Positions 1 to 6,925 of a stretch of DNA of 7,243 nt are shown here, piece by piece (positions within the stretch are counted from its first letter, which is position 1; each line of letters begins with the position of its first letter). This stretch comes from Verrucomicrobiia bacterium (lineage in GTDB: Bacteria > Verrucomicrobiota > Verrucomicrobiia > JABWAM01): positions 1 to 7,243 of the forward strand of contig JABWAM010000127.1 of assembly GCA_013360985.1 (NCBI GenBank), read 5' to 3'. Both the position numbers and the translations under genes were made by a program. The notes below the pieces were generated by a model, which ran no database searches, was not told the origin of the DNA, and was given only the letters and a program-made list of their open reading frames with translations.

Positions 1-227
1 CCCGCCGTGACGAGGAGCGGGGCGATCGGCCACGGGGGAAGGAGCGTCCGTCGCGAGATGAGAAACCACGCGGCGGCGCCGCCGGCCGCGAGGAAGAGCG
101 CGGGGTCGGGCGGCAACGCCGCCGCGCTTTGGAGAACGATGCCGAAAGCAAAAAAGAGCGCGGCGGAGAGAAGCGGCTGTTTGGGGCGCCAGCCGCGGCG
201 AAGACCGACGGAAACGGGCGCGGTCAT
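1..227 (-). CDS. comEC: Probable ComEC/Rec2 DNA-uptake channel protein, N-terminal fragment
   Basis: This frame begins with ATG at 227-225 and stays open to the left edge, giving 75 complete codons with no stop. The protein starts with a short basic segment (LRRGWRPKQP), followed by a hydrophobic helix (about residues 18-35, PLLSAALFFAFGIVLQSA), a short Pro/Asp turn and a second hydrophobic stretch (about 42-55) that ends in SRR. A basic 'RxPL' lead-in followed by two closely spaced helices is the usual opening of ComEC/Rec2 proteins, whose N-terminal DUF4131 region precedes the competence channel. ComEC carries single-stranded DNA across the inner membrane during natural transformation. It follows the transporter gene by 74 bp on the same strand. 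The start is the first ATG in frame and places the helix at the usual distance. The channel and the C-terminal metallo-beta-lactamase-like domain lie outside the window, so another multi-pass membrane protein remains possible. Confidence 0.55.
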   Translation of the reverse strand, partial: MTAPVSVGLRRGWRPKQPLLSAALFFAFGIVLQSAAALPPDPALFLAAGGAAAWFLISRRTLLPPWPIAPLLVTA

Positions 228-301
228 CGAAGGGAGCCTTGCGCGAACGCGGGCGGAGGGCAATCCGGAAGGGAACGCCCCGATCTCCGCGCGCGGCGGG
301 C

Positions 302-2782
302 TCAGCGGGCGGAGGGGCGCGCCTTGCGGCGAAAGGGCCACCACCAGTTCGCCTTGCCGACGAGGAGGAGCAGCGAAGGAAAGATGAGGAGACGGATGAC
401 CGTGGAATCAAACGCGATGGCCGCCGCCATGCCGGCGCCGAACTGGCGCGTCTCGAGGACGGAAACGAAGGCGAACGAAAGGAAGATCACGATCATCACG
501 ACGGCGGCGCCCGTGACCACGCGCCCGGTCAGCTCGATCCCGTGGCGGATGGCGAGCTTGTTGTTGTGGGATCGCCGCCATTCCTCATGGATCCGGCTGA
601 TGAGAAAGACCTGATAGTCCATCGAGATGCCGAACAGGGCGCAGAAGAGGAGCAGGATCACGACGGAACTCATGCCGAGGCTCCCCGCGACGTGCGAGGG
701 GAGCAGGACGGCGCCGACGCCGAGCTGGAACCAAAGCGTGAGAAAACCGTAAGCGCCCAAGACCGAGAGGAGGTTCATGCCGATCGCCTGGAGCGGGACG
801 AGGAACGAACGATAGATGAACGCGAAGCAAAGGAACGTCGTCGCGAGGCAAAAGATCGCGGTCCGCACCAGGTAGCGCTCCACGGCGCGATCGAGATCGA
901 GCGTGGCGGCGACGACGCCCCCCACGCGACTGCTGAACCCGTCCTCCTCGGGCCACGCTTGGCGCGAAATCTCCCGCAGGTGATGGATCCAGCGCCGTCC
1001 CTCGACGGAGAGCGGGTTCCCGTCGAACATGGCGAGCACGAGGTGGCGCCGGCCGCCCTTCGAGAAAAAGAAGTCGGCGGGAATTTCGATGCTGAACCCT
1101 TGGCTCTTCGCCACCGCCAACTCGCTCCCGCCGATGGCGTCGAAGGTGTTGGGCGCGGCGCGCAGCTTGCGGAGGAAGGCGTACTCGCGGATGAGGTAGG
1201 CGCGTTCATCCATGTGCGCGGGGCGCTCGATGATCAAGACGGCGGGCATGAGCCAGCCGGCGCCGAAGCTGTTTTTGCAGAGGTTGTAGCCTTTGCGGGA
1301 CTCGAGATTCGCGGGGAGAGACTCCGGGTTGAGCGACGCCGGTTCGAGATACGCCGAAGGGGCGGCGATGAGCGCCATGAGCCCGACGCCTCCGGCGAGG
1401 CAGAGCTTGGGATGCTCGACCACGAGATGCGTCCACTTCTTCCAGAAGGGAGGCCGCGGCTGCTGCGGCTTTCGAGAAACGATCCACCGATGGGTCACTT
1501 TGAAAAGCGGCGGAGCGATGAGAAAGATGCTGAGCAAAGCGCAAAGAATGATCGCGACGCCCGCGACGCCCATGGCGCGAAAGAAGGTGACGGGAGTGAA
1601 AATGAGCGCCGAAAACCCGATCGCGACGGTGATCCCCGAGCCGAGCAGAGTGGGCGACGCGAGGTGGAGCGCTTCGAGGATCGCTTCGTCCGGCGTGGCG
1701 TGGCGCAGGGCGCATTCGCGATAGCGCGCGAGGAAGATCAGCATGTAGTCCACGCCCACTCCCAGGCCGATCATCGAAAGGACACTCGGGACGAACATGG
1801 AGATTTCCATGACCTTTCCGACCTTGCTCATCACGGAAGCGCCCGCGGCGACGGCGGTGACCGCCACGACGATCGGCAGGAGCGCCGCGACGGGCGATCC
1901 AAAGACCCAGACCAGCACGAGGAAGCAGATCGGGAGGCCGATCCATTCGGCCTTTCGGAGCGCCGCGGTGGCTTCGATGTTGAGATCGTGGAAAAGCGCC
2001 GAAAGACCGGTCACGCGGATGCGATTGCCGATGGGGAGATCGAGCTTCCGGAGCGTTTTCTGAAGCTGGGAGGTGAGCGCCTCCGCTTCCTGATAGGAAT
2101 GCGCATCGAGTTCGACCATCGCGAAGTTGCGCCGCGGTTCGCGCAAGACCTGCACCTCCACAGTGGTGTCCGACGGCAAACTCATGCGTTCCAGCGCGGC
2201 GGCGAGCTCCTGCCTTCGGGTTTCCCCTTCCTTGAACGAACGCACGGCGGTCTCGACGACGACGACGACGCGCCCGTCCGCCTCCACGTCGAGGTCGGCG
2301 ACTTCCACGCCTCGCGGCAAACCGGCGGCGTGCATGGAGGCGATGATCCGCTGGGCTTCGTCGAAGGAACGGGCGTTGACGGTGATCGTGGCGACGATTT
2401 TTCGCCCGAGGTGCATATCGATGACCTGCTGAACGGCGGGCGTGCCGCGCAGCGCGGCGAGGGCCCTTTGCCAGTTGCGCTCCAGTTCGACCACGTCGCC
2501 GAGGCCCTCTTGCACGAGGATCGTCGGAAAGGCGATCGCGCGGGAGAAATCGGATTCCACCGCTCGAAGCACCGCCTCGCTTTCGCTGGTCGGAAGGCTG
2601 ATCAAGCCGCCGCGGAGGCGTTTGGGCAGCTTGCCCGACTGCCACATGAGCGCGCCGGCGAGCGCCGCAAGGATCGCGAGCGCCCACCACGGATGACGCA
2701 GCTCCCGCAGCACGAGCTGCGTCCAGAAACGATGGAACCAACGCCGTCCGGGAAGTGAGAGATGCGAAGGCTTGGGCGTCAT
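302..2782 (-). CDS. MmpL/RND-superfamily transporter (12 TM)
   Basis: This 826-residue inner-membrane protein has the two-fold repeated RND layout. A first membrane helix (about 32-48) is followed by a large periplasmic domain (about 49-278) and a block of five helices (about 279-425). The second half repeats this with a helix (about 459-477), a periplasmic domain (about 478-640) and a final helix block (about 641-808). Helices 4 and 10 carry the matching motifs GVGVDYMLIF (Asp345-Tyr346) and GISMDYQVFL (Asp722-Tyr723). Paired Asp-Tyr residues at these places form the proton relay in mycobacterial MmpL3, so proton-driven export is likely. MmpL-type proteins move lipids or other hydrophobic envelope molecules; the substrate here cannot be read from sequence. 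The length is normal for a compact MmpL/HpnN-like member. The ATG lies 24 bp after the hydrolase gene and has no clear Shine-Dalgarno sequence. No periplasmic adaptor or outer-membrane channel gene is adjacent. Confidence 0.93.
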   Translation of the reverse strand: MTPKPSHLSLPGRRWFHRFWTQLVLRELRHPWWALAILAALAGALMWQSGKLPKRLRGGLISLPTSESEAVLRAVESDFSRAIAFPTILVQEGLGDVVELERNWQRALAALRGTPAVQQVIDMHLGRKIVATITVNARSFDEAQRIIASMHAAGLPRGVEVADLDVEADGRVVVVVETAVRSFKEGETRRQELAAALERMSLPSDTTVEVQVLREPRRNFAMVELDAHSYQEAEALTSQLQKTLRKLDLPIGNRIRVTGLSALFHDLNIEATAALRKAEWIGLPICFLVLVWVFGSPVAALLPIVVAVTAVAAGASVMSKVGKVMEISMFVPSVLSMIGLGVGVDYMLIFLARYRECALRHATPDEAILEALHLASPTLLGSGITVAIGFSALIFTPVTFFRAMGVAGVAIILCALLSIFLIAPPLFKVTHRWIVSRKPQQPRPPFWKKWTHLVVEHPKLCLAGGVGLMALIAAPSAYLEPASLNPESLPANLESRKGYNLCKNSFGAGWLMPAVLIIERPAHMDERAYLIREYAFLRKLRAAPNTFDAIGGSELAVAKSQGFSIEIPADFFFSKGGRRHLVLAMFDGNPLSVEGRRWIHHLREISRQAWPEEDGFSSRVGGVVAATLDLDRAVERYLVRTAIFCLATTFLCFAFIYRSFLVPLQAIGMNLLSVLGAYGFLTLWFQLGVGAVLLPSHVAGSLGMSSVVILLLFCALFGISMDYQVFLISRIHEEWRRSHNNKLAIRHGIELTGRVVTGAAVVMIVIFLSFAFVSVLETRQFGAGMAAAIAFDSTVIRLLIFPSLLLLVGKANWWWPFRRKARPSAR

Positions 2783-2806
2783 GAACGGGCGGCGAAACGC
2801 GACGCG

Positions 2807-3436
2807 TTAGGAGACATACGGATTGAAGCATCGCTCCCGGCCGATCGTGGTGGCGGGTCCATGCCCCGGATAAACGACCGTCTCCTCCGGCAGGACGAAC
2901 ATCTTTTCTCGGATCGAGGAGAGCAGATCTTCGCGCGAGCCGCCGGGGAGATCCCAACGCCCCACGCTTCTCGCGAAAAGGACGTCGCCGCCGAAAAGCC
3001 ATTTCGCCGCGGCGAGATGAAAACTGAGCGAACCGGGGCAATGTCCCGGACAGAAAAGGAGGCCGAAGCGAAACGGCCCGATTTCCATCTCCCTCTCCGC
3101 GTCAAGGCGGCGGTCGGGCGTACACGGAGGAATGGCCGACAGCGGATGGAACGCGGCCTGAATCTCGGGGCGTTCAATCAGCGGCGAGGAATCGCGATGA
3201 ATGAAGACGGGCGTCCCGAAACGGCCTTGGATCGCCGCGGCGTCCACGATGTGATCCCAATGTCCATGCGTGAGAAGGAGCGCGGCGAGTTTCGCGCCAC
3301 GCTTGCCGAGGGCCGATGCGACAAAATCGGCCATCCCTTCCGGCGCATCCACCGCGACGGCGACGCCGTCGTCCGAAACGAGATATCCGTTCGTCTCCAC
3401 CATCCCGCCACAAAAAGTTTCCAGATGCATCGGCAT
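2807..3436 (-). CDS. MBL-fold metallo-hydrolase, glyoxalase II-like (YcbL type)
   Basis: This 209-residue cytoplasmic enzyme has a complete metallo-beta-lactamase metal site. The signature THGHWDH gives His57, His59, Asp61 and His62. His132 lies in GHCPGS, Asp151 in FGGDVLF and His192 in YPGHGPATTIG. The stretch SVGRWDLPGG after Asp151 and the PGHGPxTTIGxE ending are typical of small YcbL-like members of the hydroxyacylglutathione hydrolase family, which cleave thioesters such as S-D-lactoylglutathione. The protein lacks the C-terminal substrate-binding helices of full-length glyoxalase II, so the true substrate is open. The start at 3436 is the first ATG. A second ATG two codons in (3430) would give the common family opening MxLETF and is equally plausible. 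Neither start has a strong ribosome site. It is 41 bp after the preceding gene and 24 bp before the transporter, so co-transcription is likely. Confidence 0.92.
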   Translation of the reverse strand: MPMHLETFCGGMVETNGYLVSDDGVAVAVDAPEGMADFVASALGKRGAKLAALLLTHGHWDHIVDAAAIQGRFGTPVFIHRDSSPLIERPEIQAAFHPLSAIPPCTPDRRLDAEREMEIGPFRFGLLFCPGHCPGSLSFHLAAAKWLFGGDVLFARSVGRWDLPGGSREDLLSSIREKMFVLPEETVVYPGHGPATTIGRERCFNPYVS

Positions 3437-3477
3437 TCAAGGCTCTCGCCGCCACCCCAAGCGAAGCCGAGGCCCCT

Positions 3478-4368
3478 TCAGGAACGACCGAGGCGCTGCA
3501 TCACGGCGAGGGCGACCTGTTCGAGGATCTCAGCGGAGGTCACTTCGCGGTAGCGGCGTTCGACGCGTTCGCCGCGGCGGCGGTTAAAGCCGAAAAGCGA
3601 ATCGGATGAAACCTGGGCAAGTTTGACGCCGTCCTTGAGAGAGACCACCGTGGCGGTGGCGCTCATCCGTTCCTCGGAACGATCCTCTCCCGAAGGCTGA
3701 AGGATCGCGATCCGTTTCTTCCGCACAAGGATCTCGATGGCAAGATCGGCGGACTTGCGAAGACTCTCGATCTCGCGCCGCTCGCGGTCGTCAGCGGGCG
3801 CGGTAAGAAAGTTGGGGTCGGCGTCGCGAAAGAGGCGTTGCGCAAGCTCCGCCGTCCGCTGGTCCACGAAACGCGCGCCGGCTTCGACAAACGGCGCCTG
3901 AAAGACCTCCTCCATTTCCCGCGCCTCCATTTCGGTGACCGCAGACGGCGGACGATGCAGCGACTCGGTGCGCCGCACCGAAACGCCGGTGGAGGTTTGC
4001 GCTTCGCCTCCCTTGCCGCTCACGGCGGCCGGGGAAGACACCGTCGCGCGGTTGTCCGTGCCGATCTGCACGGTGGAAGAAGGGAGCAAAGGCGCCGGGT
4101 CGCCCTTCGTCTTGATGCTGCGGTCGGCGCGCTCGATCTGGAGCAGTTCGCCGCGATCGCGGACCAGTTCGCGGTTCACGAAGATCAGGAGGCGAGGATT
4201 GCCGAGCTTGGCGTAGGCCCCGCGAAACCTCTGAATCGCGCCGTCCCAGTCGGGGATCGGCATGGGCGGACCGGCGTTCCACGCCGTCGCATCCGCGCGT
4301 TGGGGATGATCCGCGAACGCGCTCGACGCCGCAACGGCGAGCGCAAGGAGAAAGAGAACGGCGCGCAT
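3478..4368 (-). CDS. Exported protein of unknown family, possible LpoB/CsgG-like fold
   Basis: I do not recognise this 296-residue protein at family level. It opens with a clear signal peptide (residues 1-19, ending AFA, no lipobox Cys), so it should be released to the periplasm. A short hydrophobic strand (NPRLLIFVNREL, 57-68) is followed by a polar, low-complexity stretch (about 80-145) rich in Ser, Thr and charged residues. The C-terminal half has an alternating pattern: a helix and strand around FVEAGARFVDQRT (160-172), ADLAIEILVRKKR (207-219), the strand pair around MSATATVVSLKDGVKLAQVSSD (235-256), and a final helix (about 277-294). This order, 'aged/mature site, query of a component, modified activity, terminal helix', resembles LpoB/CsgG/FlgT-type domains; that is inference from pattern only. 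The gene starts 4 bp after the YcfL-like stop and has the best Shine-Dalgarno in the window, so it is probably translationally linked to the lipoprotein trio. Confidence 0.83.
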   Translation of the reverse strand: MRAVLFLLALAVAASSAFADHPQRADATAWNAGPPMPIPDWDGAIQRFRGAYAKLGNPRLLIFVNRELVRDRGELLQIERADRSIKTKGDPAPLLPSSTVQIGTDNRATVSSPAAVSGKGGEAQTSTGVSVRRTESLHRPPSAVTEMEAREMEEVFQAPFVEAGARFVDQRTAELAQRLFRDADPNFLTAPADDRERREIESLRKSADLAIEILVRKKRIAILQPSGEDRSEERMSATATVVSLKDGVKLAQVSSDSLFGFNRRRGERVERRYREVTSAEILEQVALAVMQRLGRS

Positions 4369-4372
4369 GAAA

Positions 4373-4816
4373 TCAATCCTCCTTTTCGCGCCCCGGCGCG
4401 TAGCGCACCCGAACGACGAACTTCGCGGCTTCCGTCGTCAGCGCCGACTGGGTGAAATAGGCGACTTGTCCCGGCGTGAGGACCAAAGGCGCCCAAGCCG
4501 GCTCGCTGCCTGTTTGGCTGTAGAGCACGCGCCCCTGATCGTCCTTAAAAACGGTTTGCACCTGGAGATGCAGGGTTTCGTCGTTCGTCCGATTGCGAAG
4601 GGGGGCTTGAAAGCTGATGCGTTGGTTGGCGGCGCGCGTGACGAGCACCCGACCGACGTCGAGGACGCGCCGGAGGTCCTTGTGGAGCAAAACCACGGGA
4701 GCGTCTCCTTCGTCTTCGAGAATCGGACGGTCGGTTTTTGCCGTGTAAGGCCCGGAAACGCATCCAGCGAGACAGATCGCGGCGAATGCCGCGGCAAGGG
4801 TCCAGGAAGTTTTCAT
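4373..4816 (-). CDS. YcfL/DUF1425-family lipoprotein
   Basis: The frame extends upstream to 4957, but the real start is the ATG at 4816-4814, because only this gives a lipoprotein signal: MKT, a hydrophobic core, and the lipobox LAGC with Cys19. The 147-residue precursor would be lipidated, with Val-Ser after the Cys, which favours the outer membrane. The mature part is one small beta-sandwich-like domain. Its core (about residues 65-140) reads as alternating strands with LRNRTNDE, a strand ending VFKDDQGRV, a Trp-Pro pair (AWAPLVL), TPGQVAYF, and a final FVVRVRYA. This matches the YcfL/DUF1425 pattern of a 'rough N/T turn, D-x-x-G, W-x-x-L, G-Q, R-V-R' domain. In Escherichia coli ycfL lies directly before lpoB. 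The function of YcfL is unknown. Here it sits 37 bp after the TPR lipoprotein gene and 4 bp before the exported protein gene. Confidence 0.85.
   Translation of the reverse strand: MKTSWTLAAAFAAICLAGCVSGPYTAKTDRPILEDEGDAPVVLLHKDLRRVLDVGRVLVTRAANQRISFQAPLRNRTNDETLHLQVQTVFKDDQGRVLYSQTGSEPAWAPLVLTPGQVAYFTQSALTTEAAKFVVRVRYAPGREKED
4377..4384 (-). promoter_or_regulatory. Strong Shine-Dalgarno for the exported protein at 4368
   Basis: Read on the minus strand the site is AAGGAGGA, a near-perfect anti-16S match about eight bases before the ATG at 4368-4366. It lies inside the last codons of the preceding YcfL-like gene, so ribosomes finishing that gene can restart here. It fixes the start codon and is much stronger than the sites before the transporter, hydrolase and TPR genes. 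Confidence 0.8.
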
Positions 4817-4853
4817 AAGAAAATGCGAGGCGGCGCCCCGTCGGCGCGCGGCC

Positions 4854-6086
4854 TCAGAAACGCAGAAAGCAAAGGGAGAGCGGCGCATGAGGTTGCTCGG
4901 GGGCATGAAAGTCGAAAGTTTGATTCTCCGCAGGGCGCCCGGCGGCGTCCAGCCCAATGACTTCTAGCACATTTCGGCCCGGTGGAACAGTCAGCCCGAT
5001 CAGAAAAATCGAGTGGGGAAGATTGTCCCACCGGCGGACGTCGGTTTCGGGACGGGAGGACGCGGAAGCAAGGGCCGATCCGAGCGCGGCGGCGCCGAGA
5101 GCGCCGGCGGCGATGTCGCTCTGCCCGCTGATCGCCGTTCCAACCGCGGCGACGCCGAGAACGGTCGCGGCGGCGCCGGCGCCTTCGGTGAAATCCGCCT
5201 TGCCGGCCAGAATGCGGTCCGCCGCGCGGGCGCCGCGGGTGGACGCTTGGAAGAAAAGATTTTCGGCGGCGGCCGCGCGGGCGAGAAGCGCGCCGGAGCG
5301 ACGCACCTCGACCTTCGGGATCAGGAGCGGCAGTTCGCTGTAAAAAAGGGCTTCGCCCTGCCGTCCGCCGCGGGCCTTGATCGGCCCCTGGCCGGCCTCG
5401 ACGACGAGGAGGAGGTTCTGCTCGGCGCGCGGCGCGGGAAAGTCGCCTTGGCGCGAGGGAAACTTCGCGGCGCGCGCGAGCGCGGCCGCCGCCTCTTCGG
5501 GGCGTCCCTGCTTGAGCGCGGCGAGGGCGAGCCCCCATTCGGCGCCGCCCCAATCGGCGGAGGGAATGTTCGCGTCCTCTCCGCGAAGGTCCTGGAGCTG
5601 GCTGCGTTTGAAGCAGGCGGCGGCGTTGTCGAAGTCCTGATCCCGGAGATAGAGCAGGCCGCGGTAAAAATAGAGCGCCGCGCGTTCGTAAGGCTCCCCT
5701 TTGAACCACTTCTCGCGCTCGGCGACGAAGACGCTCTTGGCGCGTTCCGCCTGCGGCGCGCCCTCTTGGAGCGCCTCGACCTCGGGGATCGCGCGGTCGA
5801 AAAAGCGTTTTGCGAGATCGAAACGGCCGATGCGGATGGCCGTCAAGCCGGCGCGCATCGCGTGGAGGACGGAGTTTTGGCGCCCCTCGCTGTAGAGGCC
5901 GATCACCTCGAGCTCGAGGGCGGGCGGAATGCCCTCCTCGCGGACGCGCGCTTCGGCGGCAGCCCACGCCTCGTCCGGGATCTCCGTGCCCGAAGCGGAG
6001 AGATGCTTCGCCCCGGCGCACCCCGCGGAGAAGATCGTGAGTCCCGCGGCGACCAGCGCCGCCAAGCCGATTTGCCGCCGCGTCAT
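4854..6086 (-). CDS. TPR-containing lipoprotein, COG3014-like
   Basis: The frame is open further upstream to 6416, but that part overlaps the LpoB gene. The ATG at 6086-6084 is chosen because it gives a basic start, a hydrophobic core and the lipobox SAGC with Cys23. The protein is then 410 residues. TPR-like helix pairs lie at about 73-105 (with GRFDLAKRFFDRAIPEVE) and 134-166, the latter with the highly recognisable KGEPYERAALYFYRGLLYLR followed by DQDFDNAAACFKRS. A third helix pair lies at about 181-208. A Gly/Ala-rich hydrophobic stretch (about 303-343) could insert into or lie on a membrane. The C-terminal domain starts with RRWDNLPHSI and contains VPPGRNVLEV. These blocks fit the uncharacterised COG3014 lipoproteins, which are often encoded next to LpoB and YcfL. 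No enzymatic motif is visible, so an assembly or scaffolding role is the best inference. No good Shine-Dalgarno precedes it. Confidence 0.85.
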   Translation of the reverse strand: MTRRQIGLAALVAAGLTIFSAGCAGAKHLSASGTEIPDEAWAAAEARVREEGIPPALELEVIGLYSEGRQNSVLHAMRAGLTAIRIGRFDLAKRFFDRAIPEVEALQEGAPQAERAKSVFVAEREKWFKGEPYERAALYFYRGLLYLRDQDFDNAAACFKRSQLQDLRGEDANIPSADWGGAEWGLALAALKQGRPEEAAAALARAAKFPSRQGDFPAPRAEQNLLLVVEAGQGPIKARGGRQGEALFYSELPLLIPKVEVRRSGALLARAAAAENLFFQASTRGARAADRILAGKADFTEGAGAAATVLGVAAVGTAISGQSDIAAGALGAAALGSALASASSRPETDVRRWDNLPHSIFLIGLTVPPGRNVLEVIGLDAAGRPAENQTFDFHAPEQPHAPLSLCFLRF

Positions 6087-6114
6087 GGCGGAAACTTTTT
6101 CAGGTGCGCCTCGC

Positions 6115-6717
6115 TCAGCGATAGATCGCGTTTTCGCGACCCTCCTTTTTGACTTCGTACTGATTCTCCCAGAGGAGCACGTCCTGAAAATCCACGAGCT
6201 TGAACGCCACGAGAAACCAGTCGCTCTGGCCGCGTTTGCTGGAGGTCGAAATCCCGCGCACCTCGGCGGTGAGGACGTAGTCGTACGTCGCGCCGACGCG
6301 GCCGGTCGCCGCCGTACCGCCGGGCTGAACGGCGCCCGACTCGCGAAGTTCTTGCTCGCGTTCGTTGGCCTTTGCGGCGGCGTCGCGCGCCAAAAAGCGC
6401 ACCTTGCCCGGGGCATACTGCATGAGCGTGCCGCGGAGCTTGGTCGTGTAGAGATCGGTGTCGATCGGGCTCGCGCTGCGGTTGGTCACCGGCGCGATAA
6501 GGATCATCGGAGGTTTCGCGGCGCTTGCGATCGCGGGGAGATTGACGATGGATTGCGCGGCCTTCTGCGCAGCCGAGGCGATGTCCTGGGATTCGAGTCC
6601 CGTGCCGGCGACTTCCCCCAAAGCGCCGGGATCCACGTAGCGAACGGAGGGCTCGGGCGTTTCGGCGCAACCGAAAAGCAGGGCGGCGAAAGCGGCGGCG
6701 GCGAAGAGGCGTTTCAT
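6115..6717 (-). CDS. lpoB: LpoB-family lipoprotein, putative activator of a class A penicillin-binding protein
   Basis: This 200-residue precursor has a short basic start, a hydrophobic segment and the lipobox LFGC with Cys17; Ala follows the Cys, which favours outer-membrane sorting. The folded domain (about 45-190) shows the family pattern: a helix with AQKAAQSIVNL, a strand PPMILIAPVTNRS, the IDTDLYTTKLRGTLMQ helix, the KVRFLAR strand, a variable helix, then GATYDYVLTAEVRGIST and a last strand pair ending VLLWENQYEVKK. In Escherichia coli LpoB spans from the outer membrane to stimulate the peptidoglycan synthase PBP1b. The linker between Cys17 and the fold is only about 25-30 residues and lacks the Pro-rich stretch of the enterobacterial protein, so reach or partner may differ. 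The nearby YcfL-like gene repeats the enterobacterial pairing. It is the first clear gene of the cluster, and no PBP gene is in the window. Confidence 0.87.
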   Translation of the reverse strand: MKRLFAAAAFAALLFGCAETPEPSVRYVDPGALGEVAGTGLESQDIASAAQKAAQSIVNLPAIASAAKPPMILIAPVTNRSASPIDTDLYTTKLRGTLMQYAPGKVRFLARDAAAKANEREQELRESGAVQPGGTAATGRVGATYDYVLTAEVRGISTSSKRGQSDWFLVAFKLVDFQDVLLWENQYEVKKEGRENAIYR

Positions 6718-6842
6718 GCGCCTCCTATATGGGAACTGCCCGTTTCCGTCAACTCTCGCCGTTTGGCTCCTTCCCTCGGCGTCTCCTCCAAAAAATCCAC
6801 GGGAAAATCTTGCTTCCCGAGAAGGCTCTCATCGTCCTCCAT
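6714..6842 (-). CDS. Possible 42-residue leader ORF overlapping lpoB
   Basis: An ATG at 6842-6840 opens a 42-codon frame whose TGA (6716-6714) overlaps the lpoB ATG as ATGA, the classic arrangement for translational coupling. The product starts MEDDESLLGK, is acidic at its N-terminus and basic in the middle (EGAKRRE), and has no signal peptide, membrane segment or family I recognise. The third-codon-position GC (about 60 percent by my count) is lower than in the neighbouring genes, and no clear Shine-Dalgarno precedes it, so it may be chance. The start codon lies inside one of the two duplicated elements of this leader, and the matching ATG in the other copy opens a different, longer, unconvincing frame. 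Confidence 0.28.
   Translation of the reverse strand: MEDDESLLGKQDFPVDFLEETPREGAKRRELTETGSSHIGGA
6721..6726 (-). promoter_or_regulatory. Shine-Dalgarno AGGAGG close to the lpoB start
   Basis: On the minus strand AGGAGG is separated from the lpoB ATG by only three bases (CGC). The sequence match is excellent, but the spacing is shorter than the usual five to nine bases. It also forms the last codons of the short upstream reading frame that overlaps the start. Confidence 0.55.
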
Positions 6843-6865
6843 CGAGAACCGGATCGGAAGGGAGG
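6793..6865. repeat. Diverged duplicated element, lpoB-proximal copy
   Basis: This copy starts with AAATCCACGG and ends with GATCGGAAGGGAGG on the plus strand. Aligned by hand to the copy at 6926-6994, 49 of 68 paired positions agree, with one 1-nt and one 5-nt gap. The strongest blocks are the first ten bases, CTCATC, TCCAT-GAG and GATCGGA. Confidence 0.5.
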
Positions 6866-6925
6866 CAATATGGCGGCCTGCTCCGAAAAATTGCGGCGAC
6901 GCGGCGGCGGCGCTTTCCCCTCCCC

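Noticed and set aside
239..2758. 839-codon plus-strand open frame antisense to the transporter gene
   Set aside because: Its product is almost uniformly charged (Arg, Asp, Glu, His rich) with no domain. It is the mirror of GC-biased codons in the real gene, which has 12 membrane helices and both Asp-Tyr motifs.
1206..3041. 611-codon minus-strand frame overlapping the transporter and hydrolase genes
   Set aside because: Arg/Ala/Pro-rich out-of-frame translation crossing two well-supported genes; no motif.
3437..3477. GGCCTC/GAG-GCC pairing in the gap before the hydrolase gene as a terminator
   Set aside because: The stem is short and bulged with a long loop, and no U-run follows.
5013..6152. 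379-codon plus-strand frame antisense to the TPR lipoprotein gene
   Set aside because: Low-complexity Gly/Arg/Ala product. The minus-strand frame has a lipobox and TPR helices.
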